NCBI RefSeq assembly: GCF_048006345.1
Contig: NZ_CP180351.1
Coordinates: 2,232,001-2,296,000, forward strand
Length of the DNA: 64,000 nucleotides
Direction of reading: 5' to 3'
DNA from: Marivita sp030148515
GTDB lineage: Bacteria; Pseudomonadota; Alphaproteobacteria; Rhodobacterales; Rhodobacteraceae
Positions within the stretch are counted from its first letter, which is position 1; each line of letters starts with the position of its first letter. Below, piece by piece: positions 51,874 through 60,710 of the stretch. Below the pieces are notes generated by a model. That model was not told where the DNA came from, did not search any database, and was given only the letters and a program-made list of their open reading frames with translations. The position numbers were made by a program, and so were the translations under genes.

Positions 51874-53166
51874 ATGTTTGATCTGCTGATCAAAGAGGCA
51901 GTTTTGCCTGACGGGCGAAGCCCGGTGAACATTGCGATCAAGGACGGCCGCATTGCCGCGATTGGTCAGAACGTGCAGGGCGATGCGGCCGAGGTGATCG
52001 ACGCTGGTGGCCAGCTTGTCTCGCCGCCATTCGTCGATCCGCATTTCCACATGGACGCCACACTGAGCCTTGGCCTGCCGCGATTGAACCAGTCGGGCAC
52101 CCTGCTGGAAGGCATCGCGCTTTGGGGCGAATTGAAACCGATGCTGACGGTCGAGGCGGTGGTCGAGCGGGCGTTGCGATACTGCGATCTGGCCGTTGCA
52201 CAGGGGCTTTTGTCGATCAGAACCCATGTCGATGTAAGTACGGCTCCGCTGACGGGGGTCGAAGCGCTGCTTGAGGTCCGCAAGACCGTGGCCCCCTATA
52301 TCGACCTGCAACTCGTGGCCTTTCCGCAGGACGGATTGTTCCGCGCCGAAGGGGCCGAGGAAAACCTGCTGCGCGCGCTCGACATGGGTGTTGATGTGGT
52401 GGGCGGCATTCCGCATTTCGAGCGCACAATGGAAGATGGCGCGCGGTCGGTGAAGCGCCTGTGCGAGATCGCAGCAGATCGCGGGCTGCCCGTAGACCTG
52501 CATTGCGACGAAAGCGATGATCCGATGTCGCGCCATGTGGAGACGCTGGCGGCGGAAACCACGCGTCTGGGTCTGGGTGGGCGCGTTGTCGCGAGCCACG
52601 TGACCGCGATGCATTCCTATGACAACTACTACGCGTCCAAGCTGATCCCGCTGATCGCGGAATCGGGCATGCATGTGGTGCCCAATCCGCTGATCAACAT
52701 CACCCTACAGGGGCGGTCCGACACCTATCCGCGCCGCCGGGGTCTGACTCGAGTTCAGGAACTGCGCGCGGCCGGGGTGAACGTGGCCTTCGGGCAGGAT
52801 TGCACGATGGACCCGTGGTATCCGCTGGGCTCTGCCGACATGCTGGAAGTCGCACACATGGGGGTGCATGCCGTGCCCATGACCTCGCGCGAGGCGATGG
52901 CCTGGGCGTTCCATTCGGTCACGATGGGCGGTGCGGCGGCGATGGGCCTGCCCGACCCCACCCTGCGCGAAGGCGGTCCCGCGAATATGGTCCTTCTGCA
53001 GGCCCGCGACCCGATCGAGGCGGTGCGCCTCAAGGCGACGCGTCTGGCGGTGATCCGTGGCGGCAAGGTTCTGTCGCGCACCGCACCACGCATTGCACAG
53101 CTTTCACTGGCGGGCCGTCCCGCCAGCGTGAACCCGGCGGAGTATGCCCCGCCGCAAAACACATAA
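51874..53166 (+). CDS. CodA-like amidohydrolase, probably 5-methylcytosine deaminase
   Basis: A 430-residue COG0402 amidohydrolase close to bacterial cytosine deaminase, with HFHMDATLSLGLPRLNQSGTLLEG, THVDVSTAPLTG, PHFERTMEDG, DLHCDES, SHVTAMHSYDN and GQDCTMDPWYPLGSADML. These match the metal ligands of CodA. Where E. coli has Asp313-Asp314 (HDDVFDPW), this one reads Gln-Asp-Cys: the metal Asp is kept and the pyrimidine-recognising Asp314 is Cys310 here. Homologues lacking that Asp were reported to deaminate 5-methylcytosine to thymine. The ATG at 51874 follows GGTGGGG. It leads an ABC transporter operon. Confidence 0.88.
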   Translation: MFDLLIKEAVLPDGRSPVNIAIKDGRIAAIGQNVQGDAAEVIDAGGQLVSPPFVDPHFHMDATLSLGLPRLNQSGTLLEGIALWGELKPMLTVEAVVERALRYCDLAVAQGLLSIRTHVDVSTAPLTGVEALLEVRKTVAPYIDLQLVAFPQDGLFRAEGAEENLLRALDMGVDVVGGIPHFERTMEDGARSVKRLCEIAADRGLPVDLHCDESDDPMSRHVETLAAETTRLGLGGRVVASHVTAMHSYDNYYASKLIPLIAESGMHVVPNPLINITLQGRSDTYPRRRGLTRVQELRAAGVNVAFGQDCTMDPWYPLGSADMLEVAHMGVHAVPMTSREAMAWAFHSVTMGGAAAMGLPDPTLREGGPANMVLLQARDPIEAVRLKATRLAVIRGGKVLSRTAPRIAQLSLAGRPASVNPAEYAPPQNT

Positions 53167-53193
53167 ACCAAACCCAACACAGAGGATGCTGCC

Positions 53194-54177
53194 ATGACCC
53201 TGAACACGACCCGTCGAAGCCTGCTTGTCGGCGCTGCCGCCACATTGGCCCTGCCCGCCTACATCCGTCGCGTGAATGCGCAAACGGTCATCAAGGTGGC
53301 GGGCGTCCATGCCTCGCCGGTTGAGAACGCGTGGAACAGCCGCATACACCTAGCGATGCAGCAGGCTGCCGAAGCCGGGCTGATCGAGTACGAATTTTCT
53401 GAAGGCGTTGCAGCCACAGACTATCCCCGCGCGATGCGGGAATACGCGGAAAGCGGTGTGCAACTGGTCTGGGGTGAATCCTATGCCGTGGAACGGGAAG
53501 CGCGTGAGGTGGCAGCAGACTATGCCGACACGGCGTTCCTGATGGGGTCATCCGGTGGACCCGAGGGCGACAACTTTGGCGTCTTCGGGACACGCAACCA
53601 CGAAGCGGCGTATCTGGCCGGGATGCTTGCGGGCAAGATGTCGGAAAGCAATGTCTTCGGTTCCGTCGGCGGCTACCCGATCCCCGAGGTCAACCTGCTG
53701 ATCAATGCGTTCCGGATGGGCGTGAAAGAGGTCAACGCCGACGCCACCTTCCTCAACGGGTTCATCGGCGCATGGTTTGATCCCGCGCGCGCTCAGGAAG
53801 CGGCGATTGCGCAGATCGACTCCGGGGCCGACATTCTCTTTGGTGAACGCATCGGCACTGCGGATGCGGCACAGGCCAAAGGCGTCAAGGCGATCGGATC
53901 TCTTATCGACTACACCCCGCGCTACCCGGAAACCGTGTTCGCCAACGCGATCTGGAACTATGGCCCGACGATTGAGGCGATTGTGGCCGACATCACAGCG
54001 GGCAGCCCGGTGGGTCGCGACTACACCGAATACTCGTTCATGTCCTATGGCGGCAACGAGTTGATCTATGTGGACAGCATGGTGCCCGCCGATGCGATCC
54101 CCGCGATGGAAGCGAAACGCGCTGCCATCCAGGCGGGCGAGTTCGAGGTGCCAATCGACGCGAACGAGCCTGCCTGA
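53194..54177 (+). CDS. BMP family ABC transporter substrate-binding protein
   Basis: The 327-residue precursor begins with a twin-arginine type signal (TTRRSLLVGAAATLALPAYIRR). It shows family segments such as GVHASPVENAWNSRIHLAM, GSVGGYPIPEVNLLINAFRMG, GADILFGERIG and YTEYSFMSYGG. BMP/PnrA proteins bind nucleosides or related small molecules; a nucleobase or pyrimidine is likely here given the deaminase gene. AGAGGA precedes the ATG. Confidence 0.9.
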   Translation: MTLNTTRRSLLVGAAATLALPAYIRRVNAQTVIKVAGVHASPVENAWNSRIHLAMQQAAEAGLIEYEFSEGVAATDYPRAMREYAESGVQLVWGESYAVEREAREVAADYADTAFLMGSSGGPEGDNFGVFGTRNHEAAYLAGMLAGKMSESNVFGSVGGYPIPEVNLLINAFRMGVKEVNADATFLNGFIGAWFDPARAQEAAIAQIDSGADILFGERIGTADAAQAKGVKAIGSLIDYTPRYPETVFANAIWNYGPTIEAIVADITAGSPVGRDYTEYSFMSYGGNELIYVDSMVPADAIPAMEAKRAAIQAGEFEVPIDANEPA

Positions 54178-54183
54178 TCGTCC

Positions 54184-55512
54184 GTGACGGACGCGACGGC
54201 CCTCGCCGCCGCCATTGCAGCCGGGCGGATCACCGCCCGTGACGCGATGGCGGCGAGCCTCGCCCGCGCCCGGGACGTCCCGGGCGCGATTTCTCTCATG
54301 CTTTCGGATGACGAGGCTCTGGCATTGGCCGACTCTGCCGCGCCAGGCCCCTTTTGCGGTGTGCCGTTCCTTGGCAAGGATTTGGGCGCTGTTGTGCGCG
54401 GTTTGAAGCAAAGCGCGGGCAGCGCCGCCATTGCCAGCCGCGTCGAAGCGCCCTTGCGAGACAGCGCCTTGTTCGCCCTGTTCCGCGAGGCAGGCTTGGT
54501 GCCGTTTGGCCTGACGGCCGTGCCCGAGGTCGGGCTGGCCTTGTCCACCGAACCCGAGGGACGTCCACCCGCGACAAATCCGTTCGACGCAACCCGAACG
54601 CCGGGGGGATCCTCCGGCGGCGCGGCGGCTGCCGTTGCCAGCGGGATCGTCGCCATCGCGCATGCAACCGATGCGGCGGGGTCGATCCGCGTGCCTGCCG
54701 CCTGTTGCGGGTTGTGGGGGCTGAAGCCATCGCGCGGCGTTTCGCCCATGGGGCCAGACTACAACAACTGGCTGATGGGCATCGCGTCAGAACTGGTACT
54801 GGCGCGGTCGCTGCGGGATGTGAAAACCGCATTGAATCGCGTCGCCACGACCCATGGGCGCATGACACCACTTTTTGCCGTGGTCCTTCCGGACACGTGC
54901 GACGAGACGCAGATCAACGCGACTCTAGCAGCGGCTAAGGTGTTGGAGGCAGCGGGTTACATTATTCAAGATGGTCCACCATCGTCGTCTGACAAATACC
55001 TGTCCCGGCCCATGTCGCTGATCCGTATGATCCTGGCCGCTGCCTTGCACGAAGGCTTGACCGCCACGGGTGTGCCAGACGAAGAACTCCCACCGCTGTT
55101 GCGTGCCGCACGCGCCGAGGGCGCCGCTTTGACAGGGACCGATCTGTTCGCCGCTTCGCGGGACATCATGCAGATGAGCGACATCATTCTCGAATTTTTC
55201 GATGACGCCGACGCGATCCTGATGCCTGTCTTGTCCGGCCCCCCGCCCAAGCTGGGGGCGTTTCCAATGGATCATGCTGATCTAGATGCGCATTTTCTGA
55301 AGATGGAGGCGATGGCGCCCAATGCGGCTTGGGCCAATGTTGCTGGCCTGCCCGCGCTGGCCTTTCCTGCCGGGTTTGAGAACGGTCTGCCCGTTGGCGC
55401 GCAGCTTATCGGACGCCCCAACAGCGACACCGCCCTTTTGGAATTCGCGCAGCCTTTGGCGCACATAATCGACATTCCCTTCCCGCACCCCATCGCCGGA
55501 CTACCGAAATGA
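54184..55512 (+). CDS. Amidase signature (AS) family hydrolase
   Basis: The 442-residue protein starts at a GTG. The Ser-cisSer-Lys triad is visible: Lys in FLGKDLGAVV and the Ser pair in GGSSGGAAAAVASG and AAGSIRVPAACCGLWGLKP. It cuts an amide, ureide or similar bond; its substrate is unknown but its position between binding-protein and ATPase genes links it to the imported compound. Its stop overlaps the ATPase start by four bases. Confidence 0.9.
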   Translation: MTDATALAAAIAAGRITARDAMAASLARARDVPGAISLMLSDDEALALADSAAPGPFCGVPFLGKDLGAVVRGLKQSAGSAAIASRVEAPLRDSALFALFREAGLVPFGLTAVPEVGLALSTEPEGRPPATNPFDATRTPGGSSGGAAAAVASGIVAIAHATDAAGSIRVPAACCGLWGLKPSRGVSPMGPDYNNWLMGIASELVLARSLRDVKTALNRVATTHGRMTPLFAVVLPDTCDETQINATLAAAKVLEAAGYIIQDGPPSSSDKYLSRPMSLIRMILAAALHEGLTATGVPDEELPPLLRAARAEGAALTGTDLFAASRDIMQMSDIILEFFDDADAILMPVLSGPPPKLGAFPMDHADLDAHFLKMEAMAPNAAWANVAGLPALAFPAGFENGLPVGAQLIGRPNSDTALLEFAQPLAHIIDIPFPHPIAGLPK

Positions 55513-57026
55513 CAGCCGTTCTTGAACTTTCGAACATCACCAAGCGGTTTGGCGCGTTGACGGCGAATGAGAACGTATCGCTGTCACTGGCCCAAGGAGA
55601 AATCCTGGCCCTTCTGGGCGAGAACGGTGCGGGCAAGACGACGCTGATGAATATCCTTTTCGGGCATTACAACGCCGACGAGGGCGAAGTGCGGGTCTTC
55701 GGTGAAACCCTGCCCCCCGGCAAACCGCGCGCGGCGATTGCCGCGGGCGTCGGGATGGTGCACCAGCACTTCACCTTGGCAGGCAACCTGACCGTTCTGG
55801 AAAACGTGATGCTTGGGTCGGAACCGTTGGGTCGTCTGCGGTCTGACCGGGCGTCCGCACGCAGGAAACTCATGGCGATTTCAGAGCGGTTCGGCCTGCC
55901 TGTCGATCCTGACAGCAAGGTGTCGCGCCTGTCGGTTGGCGAACGGCAGCGGATCGAGATCCTCAAGGCACTCTACCGCGATGCGCGTATCCTGATCCTC
56001 GATGAACCCACCGCCGTTCTGGCGCGGCCCGAGGCGGAACGGTTGTTCGAGACCTTGCGCGGCATGACAAAGGACGGGCTGTCGCTGATCTTCATCAGCC
56101 ACAAACTGCACGAGGTGATGGCCGCATCGGATCGCGTGGCGGTGTTGCGTGGCGGCAAGATGGTCGCAGAACGCAAAACGGCTGAAACGTCGCCGGCTGA
56201 ACTGGCGGAACTCATGGTGGGCCGCAAAGTCGAACGCCCGGTTCGAGAGGATCAGAAGATCGGTGCGCCTGTGCTGGTCGCCGATCGGATCACCGTGACC
56301 GACGACGATGAGACCAAGCTGGACGACGTGTCCTTCACCGTACATGCGGGCGAGATTCTTGGCATCGTTGGCGTGTCGGGCAACGGGCAAGGCGCACTGG
56401 GGTCGCTGCTGTCCGGTTTGATGCATCCGAGCCAGGGCAGTCTGACCCTGAACGGTGTCGATGCCGGACATCTTGGTCCGCGCGGACTTATCGAGGCCGG
56501 CGCGGCACGGGTGCCAGAGGATCGCCATGCCGAGGGCGCGGTCGGTGAAATGACGGTTTGGGAAAACGCGGTGTTGGAGCGGTTGCGCGCTCCGGAATTC
56601 TCCAAATCCGGTTTTGTTCGCCAATCCGCCGCGCGCGCGCACGCTGCCGACCTGATCAAGCGGTTCGACGTGCGAGGGGCGCGCCCGGACACGCGCATCC
56701 GACTGCTGTCAGGCGGGAACATGCAAAAGCTGATCCTTGGACGCTGCCTTGCCATCGGGCCGAAATTCCTGCTGGCCAATCAACCGACACGCGGATTGGA
56801 CGAAGGTGCCATTGCCGCCGTGCATGCGGAATTGCTGGCGGCACGGGCCGAAGGGGCGGCGATCCTGCTGATCTCGGAAGAATTGGAAGAGGCGGTGCAA
56901 CTCTCTGACCGCATTCAGGCCATTGTCAAAGGGCGGTTGTCCCAACCTGTCATGGCAGCTGACGTGGAGTCCCAGAAGCTGGGCCTAATGATGGCCGGGG
57001 TTTGGGAGGACAGCAATGCGGATTGA
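55509..57026 (+). CDS. ABC transporter ATP-binding protein, duplicated-domain type
   Basis: A 505-residue two-domain ATPase as used by BMP-type nucleoside transporters. Domain 1 has GENGAGKTTLMNILFG, VSRLSVGERQRIEILKAL and ILDEPTAVLARPEAERLF. Domain 2 has GVSGNGQGALGSLLSG in place of a standard Walker A, and LLSGGNMQKLILGRCLA; its loss of the Lys is normal for this family, where only one site hydrolyses ATP. Its 3' end overlaps the first permease gene by 11 bases. Confidence 0.92.
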   Translation: MTAVLELSNITKRFGALTANENVSLSLAQGEILALLGENGAGKTTLMNILFGHYNADEGEVRVFGETLPPGKPRAAIAAGVGMVHQHFTLAGNLTVLENVMLGSEPLGRLRSDRASARRKLMAISERFGLPVDPDSKVSRLSVGERQRIEILKALYRDARILILDEPTAVLARPEAERLFETLRGMTKDGLSLIFISHKLHEVMAASDRVAVLRGGKMVAERKTAETSPAELAELMVGRKVERPVREDQKIGAPVLVADRITVTDDDETKLDDVSFTVHAGEILGIVGVSGNGQGALGSLLSGLMHPSQGSLTLNGVDAGHLGPRGLIEAGAARVPEDRHAEGAVGEMTVWENAVLERLRAPEFSKSGFVRQSAARAHAADLIKRFDVRGARPDTRIRLLSGGNMQKLILGRCLAIGPKFLLANQPTRGLDEGAIAAVHAELLAARAEGAAILLISEELEEAVQLSDRIQAIVKGRLSQPVMAADVESQKLGLMMAGVWEDSNAD

Positions 57027-58059
57027 GCGACGTGAAAGCGTGCCCTTGGCGCTGGTCGCCACTGCGCCTTTGGTCGCGATTTTTGCGGCGCTGGTGCTGG
57101 CGGCGGGCCTGATCGGTGCGGCGGGCGTCAACCCGCTGACCGCCTATGCCGAGATGCTGCGCGGTGCCTTGGGATCGCGCCTGTCGATCACCGAGATGCT
57201 GACCCGTGCCACACCCTTGATCCTGACCGGGCTTGCCGCTGCGGTCGCGTTTCGCGCACGACTTTGGAACATTGGCGGTGAGGGGCAGTTCTATGTCGGG
57301 GCACTGACCACCGCGTGGATTGGCCATTCGCTTGGCTTGCCCGGCCCGATTGGGATTGCCGTGTTGATGGTCTGCGGCATGGCTGCCGGAGCACTCTTGC
57401 TCGCCGGACCAGCCTTCCTGCGATTGCGGTTCGGGGTCGATGAGGTGGTCACGACGCTGTTGCTCAACTTCATCGTGATCCTGTTTGTCGGGCTGATGAT
57501 CGAAGGCCCACTGCGCGACCCGCTAGCCTTTGGCTGGCCGCAATCGGTGCCTGTGGATGGCGACTACCGTTTGCCCGATCTGGTCCCCCGCACGCGGTTG
57601 CATATCGGCCTGCTGATCGCGATCGCCGCCGCCGGGGTGATCTGGCTGGTCCTGACCCGCACCGTGTTCGGGGTTGAAACCCGTGCGGCAGGTCTGAATG
57701 CCCGGGCAGCAGCGTTTGCCGGTATCTCCCTTCCCCGCACGATCATGGGCGTTGCACTTGTGTCGGGCGCACTGGCCGGGCTTGCAGGGGCGGTCGAGGT
57801 GATGGGTGTTACGGGCGGCGTGACCACCACCATGTCACCCGGCTTTGGATACGCCGGGATCGTGGTTGCCATGCTGGCGGCACTTCATCCTGCGGGCGTG
57901 GTGGCGGCGGCGATCTTTGTGGCGACCGTGTTTGTCGGTGCCGATGCCATGAGCCGTGCGACAGGCGTTCCCAGCTTTATCGCGGACGTGATCGTCGCCT
58001 TGTCGCTGCTGACCATGTTGGTCGCGCTATTGTTCACAACCTACAGGCTGCGCCCATGA
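57016..58059 (+). CDS. ABC transporter permease, first (YufP/BmpB-like)
   Basis: The 347-residue membrane protein has about ten hydrophobic segments and the BPD_transp_2 pattern (LTGLAAAVAFRARLWNIGGEGQFYVGAL, GVDEVVTTLLLNFIVIL, GISLPRTIMGVALVSGALAGLAGAVEVMG in pieces). It forms the channel with the following permease. Overlaps on both sides (11 bases with the ATPase gene, four bases with the next) show a tight operon. Confidence 0.92.
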   Translation: MRIERRESVPLALVATAPLVAIFAALVLAAGLIGAAGVNPLTAYAEMLRGALGSRLSITEMLTRATPLILTGLAAAVAFRARLWNIGGEGQFYVGALTTAWIGHSLGLPGPIGIAVLMVCGMAAGALLLAGPAFLRLRFGVDEVVTTLLLNFIVILFVGLMIEGPLRDPLAFGWPQSVPVDGDYRLPDLVPRTRLHIGLLIAIAAAGVIWLVLTRTVFGVETRAAGLNARAAAFAGISLPRTIMGVALVSGALAGLAGAVEVMGVTGGVTTTMSPGFGYAGIVVAMLAALHPAGVVAAAIFVATVFVGADAMSRATGVPSFIADVIVALSLLTMLVALLFTTYRLRP

Positions 58060-58997
58060 TCGAAGCACTGGAGATCCTCACCAATACCAGCCTCTGGGCG
58101 GCCGTCCTGCGGATCGCGACTCCGTTGATCTTTGGCGTGTTGGGCGCGCTCTTGTGTGAACGTGCGGGTGTGCTGAACCTCGGGATCGAGGGGATCATGA
58201 CGATGGGCGCGATGGCCGGGTGGCTGACCGTGTATATGGGCGGCGACCTCTGGATGGGGTTGGTGATCGCAGCGGCAAGCGGGGGCTTGATGGGGCTCTT
58301 GCATGCCGGGCTGACGGTGCCTTTGGGCCTGTCGCAGCACGTGTCCGGATTGGGCATCACGTTGTTTGCTTCGGCACTCGCCTATTACCTCTATCGCCTG
58401 ATCGTTCAGGTCGGAGAGACACCGCCCACCATCGAACCGTTCAGGCCCTTGGATATTCCGGTCCTGTCAGACATTCCTGTTCTTGGCCCGATCCTGTTCA
58501 CCCAAACTGCACCGACCTACCTTGCCCTGATCTCGGTCGCGGTGCTGGCCTATGTTCTGACGCGCACACCTTTGGGCTTGGCGATCCGCATGACCGGAGA
58601 AAACCCTCATGCAGTCGAGGCGCAGGGCTTGAACCCGAACGCGCTGCGCATCGGGGCGATTGTCGCGGGTTCTGCGCTGATGGGACTTGGGGGCGCCTTC
58701 TTGACCACGGCGGCGTTCAATTCCTTCTTCCCCGAAATGGTGCAGGGGCGCGGCTGGATTTGCATCGCGCTGGTGGTGTTCGCGTCATGGCGTCCGGGCA
58801 AGGCATTGATAGGCGCGCTGCTATTCGCGTTCTTCGACGCCTACCAGTTGCGCCTTCAAACGGTGGTCGAAGGGGTGCCCTACCAGTTGTTCCTGATGGC
58901 GCCCTATGTGCTGTCCATCGTCGCGCTGATCCTTGTCGCACGCCGGGCCGAGGTGCCGGAGGCGCTGATGGCGCCCTACCGGCGTGGTGAACGCTAG
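58056..58997 (+). CDS. ABC transporter permease, second (YufQ/BmpC-like)
   Basis: The 313-residue partner permease has about eight to ten hydrophobic segments, with LLCERAGVLNLGIEGIMTMGAMAG, QGLNPNALRIGAIVAGSALMGLGGAFL and the family end AVIDAYQLRLQ-like FFDAYQLRLQTVVEGVPYQLFLMAPYVLSI. It closes the operon two bases before the stop of the convergent galD gene. Confidence 0.92.
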   Translation: MIEALEILTNTSLWAAVLRIATPLIFGVLGALLCERAGVLNLGIEGIMTMGAMAGWLTVYMGGDLWMGLVIAAASGGLMGLLHAGLTVPLGLSQHVSGLGITLFASALAYYLYRLIVQVGETPPTIEPFRPLDIPVLSDIPVLGPILFTQTAPTYLALISVAVLAYVLTRTPLGLAIRMTGENPHAVEAQGLNPNALRIGAIVAGSALMGLGGAFLTTAAFNSFFPEMVQGRGWICIALVVFASWRPGKALIGALLFAFFDAYQLRLQTVVEGVPYQLFLMAPYVLSIVALILVARRAEVPEALMAPYRRGER

Positions 58998-58999
58998 GG

Positions 59000-60046
59000 T
59001 CAGCCGAAAACCACACCATCCATCAGCTTGCGTGCGGTGCGCAGGACAGCGGCAGATGTCACATCGCCTGCATCCGAGACCTGCGCGATGATGCTCGTTT
59101 CGCCGCTTGGGTGTTCGATGGGCATGCGCTTTTCAGACCCCTCGGGCACCTGCGCCAGACCTTCGGTCACCGATTCCGGCAACAGGCAGGCCGTGGCGAC
59201 GCTTACCGCGCCCAGAACCCCGATAGAGGCATGACAGCGATGGGGAATGAAGGTGCGGGTGGCAATCACGCCGCCCTGTTGCGGGGCGCTGACCAGTGTC
59301 ATCTTGGGCACCGTTTTCTGCGCCACATCTCCTAGGTTCATCAATGGCCCACAGGCCAGACGGATCGCCTCGAGCCGCGCCTTGAGGCTGTCGTTTGCCT
59401 CTAGTTCGACGCGGGTTTCGGTGCCGGTGATCCCAAGATCCGTCGCGCGCAACAGGACGACCGGCATCCCGTTGTCGATCATGGTCACATCGACGCCTTC
59501 GACTTGGTCGCGTGTGTTGCCCGAGGGCAAAAGCGCACCGCAGGTGGAGCCCGCCGTTCCGACAAATTCAAGCGGGATGGCTGCAGCCGTTCCCGGCACA
59601 CCGTCGATGGAAGCATCCCCTTCATAGGTTGGAACACCACCAGGGGTTTGGACCGTTGCAATCGCAGTCTGGCCGGTGTTCTCCATGTAGATCGCCACGC
59701 GGGTCTGGCCGTCTTGTCCGGGCACCAGCCCGCGTTCGATGGCAAAGGGCGCGACCCCGGCAAGGATGTTGCCGCAATTCTGACCGTCAGAGACCTGAGG
59801 CTGATCCACGGCGACTTGCAGGAACAGGTAATCCACGTCCACGCCGGGACGATCCGACCGTTTCACCACCGCAACCTTTGAGGTCAGAGGATCAGCGCCC
59901 CCCATCCCGTCGATCTGACGGGCATCAGGGCTGCCCATGACCCGCATCAGAAACGCGTCGCGGTCTGCGGGCAGGTCTTCGGCCAGAAAGTAGCCACCTT
60001 TTGACGTGCCGCCGCGCATCCACATGCAGCGGATGCCATCAGACAT
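59000..60046 (-). CDS. galD: 4-oxalomesaconate tautomerase (PrpF family)
   Basis: Interconverts the keto and enol forms of 4-oxalomesaconate in gallate or protocatechuate 4,5-cleavage. The 348-residue PrpF-fold protein has CMWMRGGTSKGGYFLAEDLP, QIDGMGGADPLTSKVAVV, GQNCGNILAGVAPFAIERGLV and a C-terminal HRCHASIGVLGAVSVATACL. I used the ATG at 60046, matching relatives; it overlaps galC by eight bases. The PrpF family includes other isomerases; the assignment rests on the adjacent galB and galC genes. Confidence 0.88.
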   Translation of the reverse strand: MSDGIRCMWMRGGTSKGGYFLAEDLPADRDAFLMRVMGSPDARQIDGMGGADPLTSKVAVVKRSDRPGVDVDYLFLQVAVDQPQVSDGQNCGNILAGVAPFAIERGLVPGQDGQTRVAIYMENTGQTAIATVQTPGGVPTYEGDASIDGVPGTAAAIPLEFVGTAGSTCGALLPSGNTRDQVEGVDVTMIDNGMPVVLLRATDLGITGTETRVELEANDSLKARLEAIRLACGPLMNLGDVAQKTVPKMTLVSAPQQGGVIATRTFIPHRCHASIGVLGAVSVATACLLPESVTEGLAQVPEGSEKRMPIEHPSGETSIIAQVSDAGDVTSAAVLRTARKLMDGVVFG

Positions 60047-60710
60047 AGCGCAGACCCTTTTCGGCCAGTCGTTCGCGCATCTGGTACATGTCGAGGCCCA
60101 ACTCGCCCGAGGCCAGCCGCTTGCGTTTCGCCTCTTCATTGGCGACGCGTGCCTTCGCCTTTTCCAGCACGTCAGCGGCATCGGCCCGTTTGACAACACA
60201 GACCCCGTCATCGTCTGCGACAATCACGTCCCCTGCCTCAACCGCCGCACCCGCACACACCACCGGGATGTTCACGGACCCCAGCGTTTCCTTGATCGTG
60301 CCTTGCGCGCAGATAGCCTTGGACCAGACAGGAAAGCCCATCTTTTCGAGGTCGACCACATCGCGAACGCCCGCGTCGATGATCAACCCGCGACACCCCC
60401 GCGCTTGTGCCGAAGTTGCGAGGAGATCCCCGAAATACCCTGCATCGGAAGGAGACGTGGTTGCCAGAACCAGCACGTCACCGGGTTTGATCTGTTCGAT
60501 GGCGACATGCAACATCCAGTTGTCAGCGGGCGGAGCGAGGATCGTCACCGCCGAGCCGCCAATGGATGCACCGCGATAGATCGGGCGCATGTAGGAGGCC
60601 AAAAGGCCGATGCGGCCTTGCGCCTCGTGGACTGTGGCAACACCACAGGCGGCCAGACCGTCGATCACCTCTGGATCGGCCCGGTCGATGTTCTGAACAA
60701 CAATACCCAT
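60039..60710 (-). CDS. galC: 4-carboxy-4-hydroxy-2-oxoadipate aldolase/oxaloacetate decarboxylase (RraA-like)
   Basis: Splits 4-carboxy-4-hydroxy-2-oxoadipate to pyruvate and oxaloacetate. The 223-residue RraA-fold protein has VATVHEAQGRIGLLASYMRPIY, DVLVLATTSPSDAGYFGDLLATSAQARGCRGLIIDAGVRD and AGDVIVADDDGVCVVKR, with the metal Asp in IIDAGVRD. It starts in the galB stop overlap (TGATG) and ends overlapping galD. Together galB-galC-galD make the lower pathway. Confidence 0.92.
   Translation of the reverse strand: MGIVVQNIDRADPEVIDGLAACGVATVHEAQGRIGLLASYMRPIYRGASIGGSAVTILAPPADNWMLHVAIEQIKPGDVLVLATTSPSDAGYFGDLLATSAQARGCRGLIIDAGVRDVVDLEKMGFPVWSKAICAQGTIKETLGSVNIPVVCAGAAVEAGDVIVADDDGVCVVKRADAADVLEKAKARVANEEAKRKRLASGELGLDMYQMRERLAEKGLRYV

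Noticed and set aside
56370..56420. The second ATPase domain of the ABC protein as damaged
   Set aside because: Loss of the Walker A Lys in the second half is usual for this duplicated-domain transporter family.
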